From positions 1 to 52,364 of the forward strand of contig CACZHP010000022.1 in assembly GCA_902780935.1 (NCBI GenBank): a DNA stretch of 52,364 nt, written 5' to 3'. The notes beneath the pieces were generated by a model. The model was not told the origin of the DNA. It was given only the letters and a program-made list of their open reading frames with translations, and made no database searches. How positions within the stretch are numbered: the first letter of the stretch is position 1; each line of letters opens with the position of its first letter. Position numbers and translations under genes: made by a program. The stretch is from an uncultured Bacteroidia bacterium (GTDB taxonomy: Bacteria; Bacteroidota; Bacteroidia; Bacteroidales; UBA932). This document shows, one piece after another, positions 26,207 to 36,100 of the stretch.

Positions 26207-27541
26207 ATGAGAAAGAAACATTTGGTTCTCGCATTAGGCGCTGCCGCATACTGTGTCTCTGCCAACTGCGCGGAAAGGGATAAGAAGCCGAATGTCATTA
26301 TTATTTATTCGGATGACCAAGGCGCGGCTGATCTGGGCTGCTATGGCTCTGATGACATATATTCTCCAAACATTGATGAGCTTGCCCGCACGGGGGTCAG
26401 GTTCACCCAATTTTATGCCGCACCGGTCAGCTCCGCCTCCAGGGCAAACCTCTTGACCGGCCAGTTTTGCCGAAGGGCGGGATTGAGCGCCAATTCGGGA
26501 TATCATGGTTTCCCTTCTGAGAAAGAGACGCTGGCCGAGCGGATGCGGAAAGGTGGATATAAGACAGCCCTGATTGGTAAATGGCATCTTGGAGAGGCAC
26601 CCGAAGCTATTCCGACCGCTCGTGGATTTGATTATTTCTGGGGATTCCTTGGAGGATGCATTGACAATTACTCTCATTTCTATTACTGGGGAGGACCAAA
26701 CCGCCACGATTTATGGGAAAACGAGCGGGAAATCTATCTTCCCGGATCTTTTTTCATTGATGAAAGCCTTCACAGGCTCAAATCCTATGTGAGACGGAAC
26801 AATGGTGACGCCCCTTTCTTCCTGTACTGGGGAATCAATATCCCGCACTACCCTTTGCAGCCGACTCAGAAATGGTTGGATTATTATTCCGGGCTATCTG
26901 ATCCCAGAAGAATGTATGCCGCATTCGTCTCCACGATGGATGAATATGTAGGGAAGCTGATGGATTTTATTAAAGAAGAGGGATTGTACGAGGATACTGT
27001 GATAATCTTCCAATCTGATAACGGCCACAGTACCGAGGATAGGACTTTCGGCGGTGGTGGATCAGCTGGGATCTACCGCGGCGGCAAGTTTTCCTGTTTC
27101 GAAGGAGGGATCAGGGTTCCTTCCATAATCAGCTATCCTGGACACTTTCCCCAGGGTGAAGTCCGGGATCAGATGTCCATGAGTATCGATTGGTTCCCGA
27201 CACTTGTCGAACTCTGCGGGATTGATCCAGGCGGAATGGATGTCGACGGCAGGAGTCTTATGCCGGTGATCTACTCATCCTCAGCTCCAGCTCCGCATAA
27301 TATACTTCATTTTGATTTCCTGGATCAATGGGCTGTCAGGAAAGGAGATTGGAAACTAATCTACAAGGCGGTCGATGTCCGTCCTGGTAATTACCGCCAA
27401 GAGATTGAGGATGAATATTTTTTGTCAAATATTAAAGAGGATCCGTCAGAGACGGTGAATTACTCCAAGTCTCACCCGCGTATTGTTCAGGAACTTAAGA
27501 AAGAACGGAAAGAATGGCTGGACACTTTATCAAAAGAATAG
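26207..27541 (+). CDS. S1-family sulfatase, serine type (S-x-A-S-R motif)
   Basis: Second sulfatase of the locus, 444 residues, with an N-terminal signal peptide of about 22 residues. YSDDQGAADLGCYG provides the metal-binding Asp pair. The maturation motif is S75-S-A-S-R followed by ANLLTG; Ala stands where the first sulfatase has Pro, a variant still accepted in serine-type sulfatases. Other motifs are GKWHLG, the QSDNGHSTE metal site, and YRGGKFSCFEGGIRVPSI. It differs enough from its neighbour to suggest a different sulfated position or sugar. Its last 28 bases overlap the following GH92 gene in another frame, which implies co-transcription and coupled translation. Confidence 0.9.
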   Translation: MRKKHLVLALGAAAYCVSANCAERDKKPNVIIIYSDDQGAADLGCYGSDDIYSPNIDELARTGVRFTQFYAAPVSSASRANLLTGQFCRRAGLSANSGYHGFPSEKETLAERMRKGGYKTALIGKWHLGEAPEAIPTARGFDYFWGFLGGCIDNYSHFYYWGGPNRHDLWENEREIYLPGSFFIDESLHRLKSYVRRNNGDAPFFLYWGINIPHYPLQPTQKWLDYYSGLSDPRRMYAAFVSTMDEYVGKLMDFIKEEGLYEDTVIIFQSDNGHSTEDRTFGGGGSAGIYRGGKFSCFEGGIRVPSIISYPGHFPQGEVRDQMSMSIDWFPTLVELCGIDPGGMDVDGRSLMPVIYSSSAPAPHNILHFDFLDQWAVRKGDWKLIYKAVDVRPGNYRQEIEDEYFLSNIKEDPSETVNYSKSHPRIVQELKKERKEWLDTLSKE

Positions 27542-29691
27542 CCCTGTCAGTACTGACTGCATTTTGCCTTATCCCTGCCCAAGGAATGGAAAAAGGCTTG
27601 ACAAGGTATGTCAACACATTTCAAGGGTCATTGAATACCAAGGACTTCTCTCATGGTAGACTATCTCCTCTCGCCGTGCTACCCCACAGGATGGCGGCTT
27701 GGACACCAACCGGCTTCTCTTATGCGGAAGGGAGTGTGACCGGCATCTCCTGCTTTGGGTTGGCATTTGCTCCTGAAGGTGACGGCCGACTTGACATTTC
27801 GGCTTCTGAAGGGCGTCCGGATTATCTTGGAATCAAGATGTTAAGCGGGACTCTGATGGAGGCGACACCAGTTCCCGAAGGAGGTATTGCAGAGTTCACA
27901 TTCCCGAAGAAGACGCCGGCCACTATCCGTATCCAGACTGGTCCGGAAGGTAATATCAATTTTGATGCGAAGGCTAAGTCCGCTTCCGGCTTCGTTGTGA
28001 GCAAGTCTCCACATCATCTGGTTACCGACACAGTCTGGTTTAAGCTGGTATTTGACAAGCCGTTCCAGTCCTCTGGAACCTCGATCTTGAGTTTCATGGG
28101 ATGTAGGAAAGTCTCTGTTAAAGCTTCGTTCTCCAAGATCGGTCCAACACAAGCGGATCTCAATTTCAGAAGATCCCTCCGGAATATGTCTTTCGAGGAA
28201 GTCCGGTCTGCCGCTGAAAACGAATGGAATCACGCCCTTGGAAAGATTATCGTTGAGGGAGGCACCTTGGATCAGCGACGCACTTTCTATTCCTGCCTGT
28301 TCAGGACAATGCTCAGACCGGCGATAGATTACGAGTTTGACGAGTCTGGGACACCGCATTTTAGTTTCAACGGGACCATTTATGAAGGTAAATACCATTC
28401 CAATCCTATCCTTTGGGATGCTTACCGCTGCCTCTTCGCCCTGGACAATATCATAGACACAAGCCTTCAGAAGGAATACCTTCCCTCGCTGATAAAGACC
28501 CAAGACCTATTGGGATGGTGGCCGAATGGCCATGTCATGATCGGTAATCATGCGATTTCAGTGCTTTGTGATGCCTGGGCAAAAGGAATCAGGGACTTCG
28601 ATCCCTCGGATGTCTTGGAACGCTATGTGAATGAGATCACAAAGTCAAAACTTGAGACAGATGTCAACGCCCAGTATAATGCGGATCATCTCCGAGGATT
28701 CGGCCGTATGGGATTCGAGGATTACTTCTCACTGGGATATATCCCATACCCGCAAGGGACCGACAGGGTGATGGAGACCACTTCCAAGACCATCGAGTAT
28801 TGCTATGATGATTTCTGCGCATGGAAACTCGCGCAAATGTCCGGGTGCAAATCCTATGAGGATATATTCAGCAGACACATCTACAATTACCGGAATGTAT
28901 TTGATCCTTCAGACCAGTTTTTCAAAGGGAGAGACCGTACTGGTCGTTTTGACGAGAACTTCAATCCATTTGAATGGGGAGGGCCTTTCGTGGAGGGCAA
29001 TGCTTGGCAGTGGCGTTTCTCTATCCAGCAAGATGCTAAAGGAATGATTGACCTCATGGGCGGAGAGAAGAGGTTTCTGAGTAACCTGGACACATTGTTT
29101 ACCGCTCCTGGCGATTCGGTGTTGCCGGGAGGATACGGATTCATAATCCATGAGATCAATGAGGCTGTTGCCGGAGGTCAAGGCCAATATGCCCAAGGGA
29201 ATGAGCCCTGTTTCCATGTAATACATCTTTATAATCACGCTGGACAGCCATGGAAGGCCCAGAAGTTATTGAGGGATTCGATGACGCGTCTTTTTTCCCC
29301 TGGTCCGGACGGTTTCCCCGGTGATGAGGATGGAGGGGCTATGTCAGCATGGTATGTTTTCAATGCCATGGGTTTCTATCCTGTGACTCCAGGTGTTCCC
29401 CAATACGTCATAGGCAGCCCGCTTTTCGATGCCGTTACCATAAACCTTGAGAACGGCAAGACTTTCAAGATCGTCTCGTCCGGGAACGGGGAAGGTGCCT
29501 GTTATATTTCCAAGGCCTTTCTTGATGGAAAGGTAATCTCCCGGAGCTGGATAACCCATGATGAGTTGATGAAAGGTGGCCAGTTGGAGTTCTCTATGTC
29601 CAAGGAACCGGATTACGATCGAGGAACGTCTCCGGAGGACAGGCCGTATTCTATGAGTAACGATAACACAGGTGGGATATTAAATAATTGA
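27514..29691 (+). CDS. GH92 exo-alpha-mannosidase (PUL, first copy)
   Basis: Calcium-dependent enzyme that removes alpha-linked mannose from the non-reducing end with inversion. The 725-residue product has a signal peptide (about 24 residues). The N-terminal beta-sandwich domain starts at RYVNTFQGS, and the (alpha/alpha)6 catalytic domain follows. The catalytic-acid region reads GNEPCFHVIHL with Glu564, and the acidic GDEDGGAMSAWYVF motif is intact, as is GNHAISVL. The start is the ATG inside the end of the sulfatase gene, because it yields the signal peptide. Linkage preference (alpha-1,2, -1,3, -1,4 or -1,6) cannot be read from the sequence by eye. Confidence 0.92.
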   Translation: MAGHFIKRIALSVLTAFCLIPAQGMEKGLTRYVNTFQGSLNTKDFSHGRLSPLAVLPHRMAAWTPTGFSYAEGSVTGISCFGLAFAPEGDGRLDISASEGRPDYLGIKMLSGTLMEATPVPEGGIAEFTFPKKTPATIRIQTGPEGNINFDAKAKSASGFVVSKSPHHLVTDTVWFKLVFDKPFQSSGTSILSFMGCRKVSVKASFSKIGPTQADLNFRRSLRNMSFEEVRSAAENEWNHALGKIIVEGGTLDQRRTFYSCLFRTMLRPAIDYEFDESGTPHFSFNGTIYEGKYHSNPILWDAYRCLFALDNIIDTSLQKEYLPSLIKTQDLLGWWPNGHVMIGNHAISVLCDAWAKGIRDFDPSDVLERYVNEITKSKLETDVNAQYNADHLRGFGRMGFEDYFSLGYIPYPQGTDRVMETTSKTIEYCYDDFCAWKLAQMSGCKSYEDIFSRHIYNYRNVFDPSDQFFKGRDRTGRFDENFNPFEWGGPFVEGNAWQWRFSIQQDAKGMIDLMGGEKRFLSNLDTLFTAPGDSVLPGGYGFIIHEINEAVAGGQGQYAQGNEPCFHVIHLYNHAGQPWKAQKLLRDSMTRLFSPGPDGFPGDEDGGAMSAWYVFNAMGFYPVTPGVPQYVIGSPLFDAVTINLENGKTFKIVSSGNGEGACYISKAFLDGKVISRSWITHDELMKGGQLEFSMSKEPDYDRGTSPEDRPYSMSNDNTGGILNN

Positions 29692-29696
29692 AAGAA

Positions 29697-31130
29697 ATGA
29701 TGAAGAAGTTTTTGATTACGCTTTTGGTAGCGACTGTTTCCATCGGGGCTGGAGCATCCATAAAGCTTCCGGCTATCTTAGGGGACAATATGGTATTGCA
29801 GCAGAAATCCGATGTCAAGTTGTGGGGCTGGGCTTCACCGGGTTCCACCGTGAAGGTCAAGACTTCGTGGGGCTTCGCCGCATCCACCCGTGCGGATGGA
29901 GGAGGTAACTGGCTTCTGAGTGTCAGGACACCTGAAGCCTCTTTTGAAAAACGGAATATCACAATCTCTGACGGGAAGTCGCTGGTTCTCAGCAATATTC
30001 TTATCGGAGAAGTCTGGCTCTGCTCGGGCCAGTCCAATATGGAAATGATGGTGCAAGGAGGAAGAGATTGTCCCATAGAGAATTCCCAGCGTGTTATTGT
30101 GGAAAGCGCGCGGTATCCGGATGTCCGTCTTTTCTCAGTCAAGATTGATGGCTCACTCCATCCGAAGGATGATGTCACGGGCTCCTGGAAACAGGCTTCA
30201 CCCGAAACGGTGAAGAGTTTCAGCGCGGTCGGATATCTTTTCGGTCGCGACTTGCACAAGGCTCTTAATGTTCCCATCGGTATAATCAACGCGAGTTGTG
30301 GAGGAACTTGGATTGAGGCTTGGTTTCCGGCCGAGCTTCAGAAGGAGTTCGCTGATTATGATCCTGCCACTGTCCCGGTTCGTGAGGGTCAGAGTGGAAT
30401 GAACACTATGGAGATCCTTTACAATGGTATGATTTACCCGTTGAGGAACTATGAGATCAAAGGATTCTGCTGGTATCAGGGCTGCACAAATGAGGGGCGC
30501 AGCACTTGTTACGCTTTAAAGCAAGCCGCTCTGATACGGCATTGGAGAGAACTCTGGGGAGGGGCGAGCAAGCCTTTTTACTATGTCGAGATAGCTCCTC
30601 ATGAGAATGGTGAAGAGAATATAAAAGGAGCCTTGGTTCGGGAGCAACAAGCCAAAGTGATGGATCTCGTGGAGAACACCGGGATGGTATGTACAAATGA
30701 TCTTGTTTATGAGTATGAGAGATGGAATGTCCATCCGAGCAGGAAAGAGCCTGTTGCCGAGAGATTGGCTTGGTGGGCATTGAGCCGTGATTATGGCTAT
30801 GGCGATGCTGTGAAAGTGATAGGTCCCCGTTTCAAATCTATGGAATTGATGGAAGGTGGTGTCCTTAAGGTGAGTTTCACGGGAAGTGAATGCGGATTCA
30901 TCGTAGATGGCCCGATTGAGGGATTTGAGGTGGCCGGAGCTGACGGGGTGTTCAAGAAAGCCCATGCGGAACGTCGCCGTCCGGATCCGACAGTCTTGTA
31001 TGTTTCCGCATACGATGTCGGGAAGCCATTGTATTTACGCTATAACTTCAAGAATTGCAGTCCGGGACACTTGTGGGACGCTTTTGGTCAGCCGGTTGTT
31101 CCTTTCCGTACCGACTCATTCGATTATTAA
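29697..31130 (+). CDS. Sialate O-acetylesterase-like SGNH hydrolase (short form)
   Basis: Removes O-acetyl groups from a sugar, in family terms from sialic acid, but members also act on other acetylated glycans. The product is 477 residues from ATG 29697 (a second ATG at 29700 is equally possible) with a signal peptide of about 22 residues. An N-terminal beta domain (LPAILGDNMVLQQ) precedes the SGNH fold: nucleophile in CSGQSNMEM, the CWYQGCTNEGR block, and WNVHPSR near the end as the His block. It lies six bases after the GH92 and nine bases before a second, longer esterase, so a role in stripping acetyl groups ahead of the mannosidases is plausible. Confidence 0.88.
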   Translation: MMKKFLITLLVATVSIGAGASIKLPAILGDNMVLQQKSDVKLWGWASPGSTVKVKTSWGFAASTRADGGGNWLLSVRTPEASFEKRNITISDGKSLVLSNILIGEVWLCSGQSNMEMMVQGGRDCPIENSQRVIVESARYPDVRLFSVKIDGSLHPKDDVTGSWKQASPETVKSFSAVGYLFGRDLHKALNVPIGIINASCGGTWIEAWFPAELQKEFADYDPATVPVREGQSGMNTMEILYNGMIYPLRNYEIKGFCWYQGCTNEGRSTCYALKQAALIRHWRELWGGASKPFYYVEIAPHENGEENIKGALVREQQAKVMDLVENTGMVCTNDLVYEYERWNVHPSRKEPVAERLAWWALSRDYGYGDAVKVIGPRFKSMELMEGGVLKVSFTGSECGFIVDGPIEGFEVAGADGVFKKAHAERRRPDPTVLYVSAYDVGKPLYLRYNFKNCSPGHLWDAFGQPVVPFRTDSFDY

Positions 31131-31139
31131 CATAGTATT

Positions 31140-33119
31140 ATGAAAAGAATAGCATTATTACTTGCGGCAGCCATATGCCTGCCCTCTTTGCTGATGGCGA
31201 AGGTAGTCCTTCCGCCAGTATTTACTGACCACATGGTTCTTCAGCAGCAGGCCACTGTTACTTTCTGGGGAACCGCTTCTCCTGGCAAGAGAGTCACCGT
31301 CACCACTTCCTGGGACGGGCGTTCCTATAGTGCCACCGCTTCAAGGGAAGACGGAAGCTGGAGCCTTAAATTCGACACCCCTTCCTTTGGAGGACCTTAT
31401 GAGATTTCCGTTGCCGATAGTAGGAAACCATTGATTTTGAAGAATGTACTTATCGGTGATGTGTGGATATGCTCCGGTCAGTCTAATATGGAGATGAAGA
31501 TCGGAGACAAAGTGACCGGTATGGAGGAGACACTTGCTCAAGCGAAGAATTATCCGAATATCAGGATTTTCCATGTCCAGAATACCACCGCCACCCTCCC
31601 GACTGACGTGATTCCTGTTCGTCACGGAGGCTGGCAAATGTGCGATTCTGAGACTATATGGGATTTCTCCGCCGCAGCTTATTATTTCGGCAAGGAGCTT
31701 AACGAGAACCTTGATATTCCCATAGGTTTGATCGAGACTTGCTGGGGAGGCACTCTGGCTGAGGCGTGGACAAGCGGAGAGTCATTGAAGAAGATGCCTT
31801 ATTTCGCGTCTCGAGTGGAGGAGGCTGCATCCCTACCTTTGACGGAAGAAGCCAGGACAGAGAAATTCCATCAGGATATAGCCCGTTGGCGTGAGAGTGT
31901 GAAGGAATATGATCCGGCTTATTCAGAAGGACGCTTGGTTTGGGGCTCGCTCGAGTGCCCTGATTCTGATTGGAGCGAGATTGAGTCTCCTGGCTTTGTG
32001 CAGGATTCCGGTCTTCCGAATTTCAGCGGATACCTATGGATGCGTAAAACTGTTGACATCCCCTCCTCGTGGGCGGGGAAGGATATTACCCTTGACCTAG
32101 CTATGATAGATGACAATGATTTCACGTATTTCAACGGAGTGGAGGTTGGGCATACAGAAGGATGCCTTACACACAGGCATTACGAAGTGCCTGGATCCCT
32201 TGTCAAGGCCGGCAAGGCTGTCATAGCCGTAAGGGTGATGGACACCGGTGGAAAGGGAGGAATATGGGGAGACAAAGACAGGATGTTCCTTGCCTTGTCC
32301 GGGAATGATAGAATCACTCTTGCGGGTACTTGGAAATACAAGGTTGCCATGAGACTGTCAGACACTCCCGACCTTCCGGTAAATACTGCTAGGGAAGCCA
32401 ATTTCCCGACGTTTCTCTATAATGCCATGATACATCCTCTGCTTCGGGTACCCATCAAGGGGGCTATCTGGTACCAAGGTGAGGCCAATGTCGCCAGATC
32501 CCTTCAGTATCAGACACTTCTCCCTCTCATGATCCAAGACTGGAGAAAGGCGTGGGGGATCAATTTCCCGTTCTACATAGCCCAGTTAGCCAATTATCAG
32601 GCTGTCCAGACCGGCCCTGAGGAATCCGACTGGGCAGAGCTGCGTGAAGCTCAATTATTCACGACAAGGCTTGAGAACACCGGGATGGCTGTCTTGATTG
32701 ACATCGGCGAGGCTGCTGATATTCATCCCAAGAACAAGGCGGAGGTCGGGCGAAGGCTTGCCTTGAACGCTCTTGCGCTTACCTATGGGAAGGATATTCC
32801 TTACAGCGGCCCTATCTATTCATCATACAAGATAGAAGGTAGTTCGGTGCGAATCTTTTTCGACCACATTGAGGGTGGTCTATCGACTCCTTCCGGTTCC
32901 TCCTTGGAAGGATTCTACTTGGCTGGGGCTGACCACGTCTTCCACAAGGCGAAGGCTGTTATCGATGGAGGTACTGTCGTTGTGTCTTGTCCCGAGGTTG
33001 AGTTCCCTACATCAGTAAGATACGGCTGGGCGAACAATCCAGTGTGCAACCTCTACAATGGAGCTGGCCTTCCAGCCTCTCCTTTCCGTACAGATTCCTG
33101 GGCGGCTGATAATAGATAA
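31140..33119 (+). CDS. Sialate O-acetylesterase-like SGNH hydrolase with inserted jelly-roll domain
   Basis: Larger paralogue of the preceding esterase, 659 residues with a signal peptide (about 20). The SGNH parts are CSGQSNMEM (first block), IWYQGEANV (later block) and DIHPKNKAEVGRRLA (catalytic Asp-His region). Between them, residues about 260-400 hold an inserted beta-sandwich of the kind found in GH2-type sugar-binding domains: YLWMRKTVDIPSSWAG, DLAMIDDNDFTYFNGVEVG and AVIAVRVMDTGG. The insert probably positions an oligosaccharide. The two esterases share their N-terminal domain pattern (LPPVFTDHMVLQQ here), so tandem duplication followed by divergence, or loss of the insert, is likely. 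Confidence 0.88.
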   Translation: MKRIALLLAAAICLPSLLMAKVVLPPVFTDHMVLQQQATVTFWGTASPGKRVTVTTSWDGRSYSATASREDGSWSLKFDTPSFGGPYEISVADSRKPLILKNVLIGDVWICSGQSNMEMKIGDKVTGMEETLAQAKNYPNIRIFHVQNTTATLPTDVIPVRHGGWQMCDSETIWDFSAAAYYFGKELNENLDIPIGLIETCWGGTLAEAWTSGESLKKMPYFASRVEEAASLPLTEEARTEKFHQDIARWRESVKEYDPAYSEGRLVWGSLECPDSDWSEIESPGFVQDSGLPNFSGYLWMRKTVDIPSSWAGKDITLDLAMIDDNDFTYFNGVEVGHTEGCLTHRHYEVPGSLVKAGKAVIAVRVMDTGGKGGIWGDKDRMFLALSGNDRITLAGTWKYKVAMRLSDTPDLPVNTAREANFPTFLYNAMIHPLLRVPIKGAIWYQGEANVARSLQYQTLLPLMIQDWRKAWGINFPFYIAQLANYQAVQTGPEESDWAELREAQLFTTRLENTGMAVLIDIGEAADIHPKNKAEVGRRLALNALALTYGKDIPYSGPIYSSYKIEGSSVRIFFDHIEGGLSTPSGSSLEGFYLAGADHVFHKAKAVIDGGTVVVSCPEVEFPTSVRYGWANNPVCNLYNGAGLPASPFRTDSWAADNR

Positions 33120-33127
33120 TCCTTCCT

Positions 33128-36100
33128 ATGAGACGTTCCGTGATATTGTCAATTCTCTCATTCGTCCTCTTTTCTCCGATTTGTGGGGCGTATGTCAAGG
33201 AGGTGTATTTCGGGACGGCCGAAGGCCTGTCCAATAGTTCCGTGACCTGCTTGTTCCAGGATTCGGAGCAGATGCTGTGGATCGGGACATGGGACGGCCT
33301 TAACATGTATGACGGACACCGTTTCAAGACCTGGAAGTTCGATCCGGGCAATCCCAATACCCTTTCCAACAATATCATCAGGAACATAGTCGAGGAAAAG
33401 GAAGGCATTATTTGGATCGCTACTGACCACGGAATAAACCGTATGGACATACGAGGTAGAACAGTACAGCGTTTCTATCCCGGTCACGAGAGCCGGATGC
33501 CTAATGTTGAAGAAAGTTTTGATGTCGCCGTCACTCAAAAAGGGACAGTGTTCTGTTCTTCTATAGGTTGGGGGCTCTCATGGTACGACCCCGCTACAGA
33601 ACAACTGGTGTCCTTGAATATTCCTGAATTCAACACTTCTTGGATAAAAAGGATTTATACTTGGAACGGTGCTGACCTTTTGATCCAGACCCAGACCGGT
33701 GAATTGTTCGTGGCTGGTTTTGACGCGAAGGACGGGACTGTGACTATGAAGACAGCTGATCCACTCTCGCAAGCTCCTGTCGCCTTATGTATAAGCCAGT
33801 CGAAAGCTGGCCTTGTGATTGTGTCATCCGATTATGATGTATGGTACAAGAAACCAGAGCGTGAGGACCTTATCTATGTGGGCGCATTGAATGACCGTGA
33901 GGAGGTGCGAGCCGCGACACTGTCTGATTCAGGCAGGGTTTATATTGCCCTGGGACGTTCAGGAATTTGTTCAATGTCAATAGGTGAGGACACTTTTTTG
34001 CCCGAGAATCTGGCGGGCGGCACCGACATCCTCTCCATGTGTTGTGGTACTCAGGATATCTTGTGGGTTGGAAGTGATGGTAAAGGGCTTGTGGAATGTT
34101 TCGACAGTGGATTGGCTTTCAACAGGACACCGGTGGAGGACATTTTCCCTGGCCGATCAAGGCCTGTCCGAACTTTCTGGGAGGATGAGGACGGCACGCT
34201 TTATATAGGTAGCAAAGGGAGTGGTATTGTCCGATGCTTTCCCGATGGGAAGCGCTCTTACCTTGGAACGGATCAGGGGCTGTCCAATAATGCGGTTTAT
34301 TGCATATCCCATGGTTTGTATCCTGGGCATATTGTAATAGGCAGCGACGGTGACGGTGTTGACTTGTTTTTCCCTGCCACCAACAGGGTTTCTCACCTCG
34401 ATCCTGCTTCGGGGACTTCCTGGCGTTATGTGTATGCTCTTTGTCCGGATCCGGACAGGGATTGCTTGTGGATCGGAACCAACGGTTTCGGGTTGGTGAA
34501 AGTCAGATACTCTCTTTCTGGCAACAAGGTTTCCCTTGTGGAACAACGTATTTATTCCAACATTTCAGACGATTCCTCATCTTTAAGCAGTAATATCATT
34601 TTTTCCGTGGTCCCATCTGGTGACGGCCGTATTTGGGTGGGAACGCGAGGTGGTGGTCTGGACTTGTTCGACCCGGAAACGGGCAAAAGCCGCAGGTTCT
34701 TTTCAGGAGAGTATTCCCTGGTCAACAATGATATCTTATGCATGTACATGGATCCTGATTCCACCCTTTGGATAGGTACAAGTTACGGGCTCAGTTCGTT
34801 GCGCAAGGAGGATGTGGCTGCGGGAGAGTTCAAGTCTTTCACGGAATCAGACGGTCTTGCCAATAATACTATACATGGTATTTTGGGTGATGATGAGGGC
34901 AGGATATGGCTCTCGACCACAAGAGGAATATCCAGATTCGATCCTTTGAATAACTCGTTTGTAAATTACTTCAACTACGAGGAACTACAGAGTGACGAGT
35001 TCTCAGATGGGGCCTGTTTCAAGGGAAGTGACGGATCATTCTTTTTCGGAGGGGTAGGTGGCTACAATCGCTTCCGTCAGGAGGACATTAATCTTAGGGA
35101 CTATCGTCCGGACATTATTTTTGATGAATTGTCCGTACAACAGCAGCCTGCGGAGATCCTGGTCCCCGGCAATGGCGTTGTGCTCCGTCACGATGAGAAT
35201 TTCTTTTCGATACGTTTCTTCGCCAGGGATTTCATAAGGGGAGGGAACTGCGAGTATTCCTATAAGCTGAATGGTTTTGACGACAGGTGGAATTATGCCG
35301 GCACCAATGGAATAGCTTCGTTCACCAACGTTCCTTCTGGCAAATACGAGCTGATGGTAAGGTGCACAAATGGAGACAAGGTATGGAATGACAAGATATT
35401 CAGTCTTCCGGTAAGGATTCGCGCGCATTGGTCGGCTACACCGTGGGCCTATCTAACATATTGCTTGGCTCTTATCCTGTTAGGCCTGCTTGCGTTGCGT
35501 GTTTTGAAGGAGAGGATGAGACAGAGGGAATTGCTATTATTGGAATCGATGAAGAATCGTCAGCAGAAAGACACATATGAGGCGAAACTGGATTTCTTCA
35601 CAAGTATTTCTCATGAATTCAGCACCCCTCTGACCCTCATCTATGGATCTGGAGAGTATTTGCAGGAAAAGTATTCCTTGTCTCCAGATGTCCAGCGCCA
35701 TATCAGCATTATTCGCAACAATTCTGCTCGGATGCAGAGGCTCGTGGGTGATCTGCTTGATTTCCGCAAAGCGGATACCGGCAACTATGTTCCTCAATAC
35801 GGGAAGGTGGATTTAACGTCCTTCATTTCACAGGTGGCTGACAACTTCATCGAGGTGGCTCAGGAGGACGGTATAAAGTTCAGTTTGGAGCTTCCTCCAT
35901 ATCCGGTCGAAGTGATATCGGATAAGGAAGCCCTGGATAAGATTCTTTACAACTTGATATCCAATGCTTTGAAATACACCCCAATAGGAGGAGTCGTACA
36001 ACTGATTTCCACACATGAGGAAGACAAGGATGTGGTTAAAGTTATCAATTCCGGTAAAGGAATAAAACCGGAGGATCTGCCGAAGGTCTTCAATAGGTAT

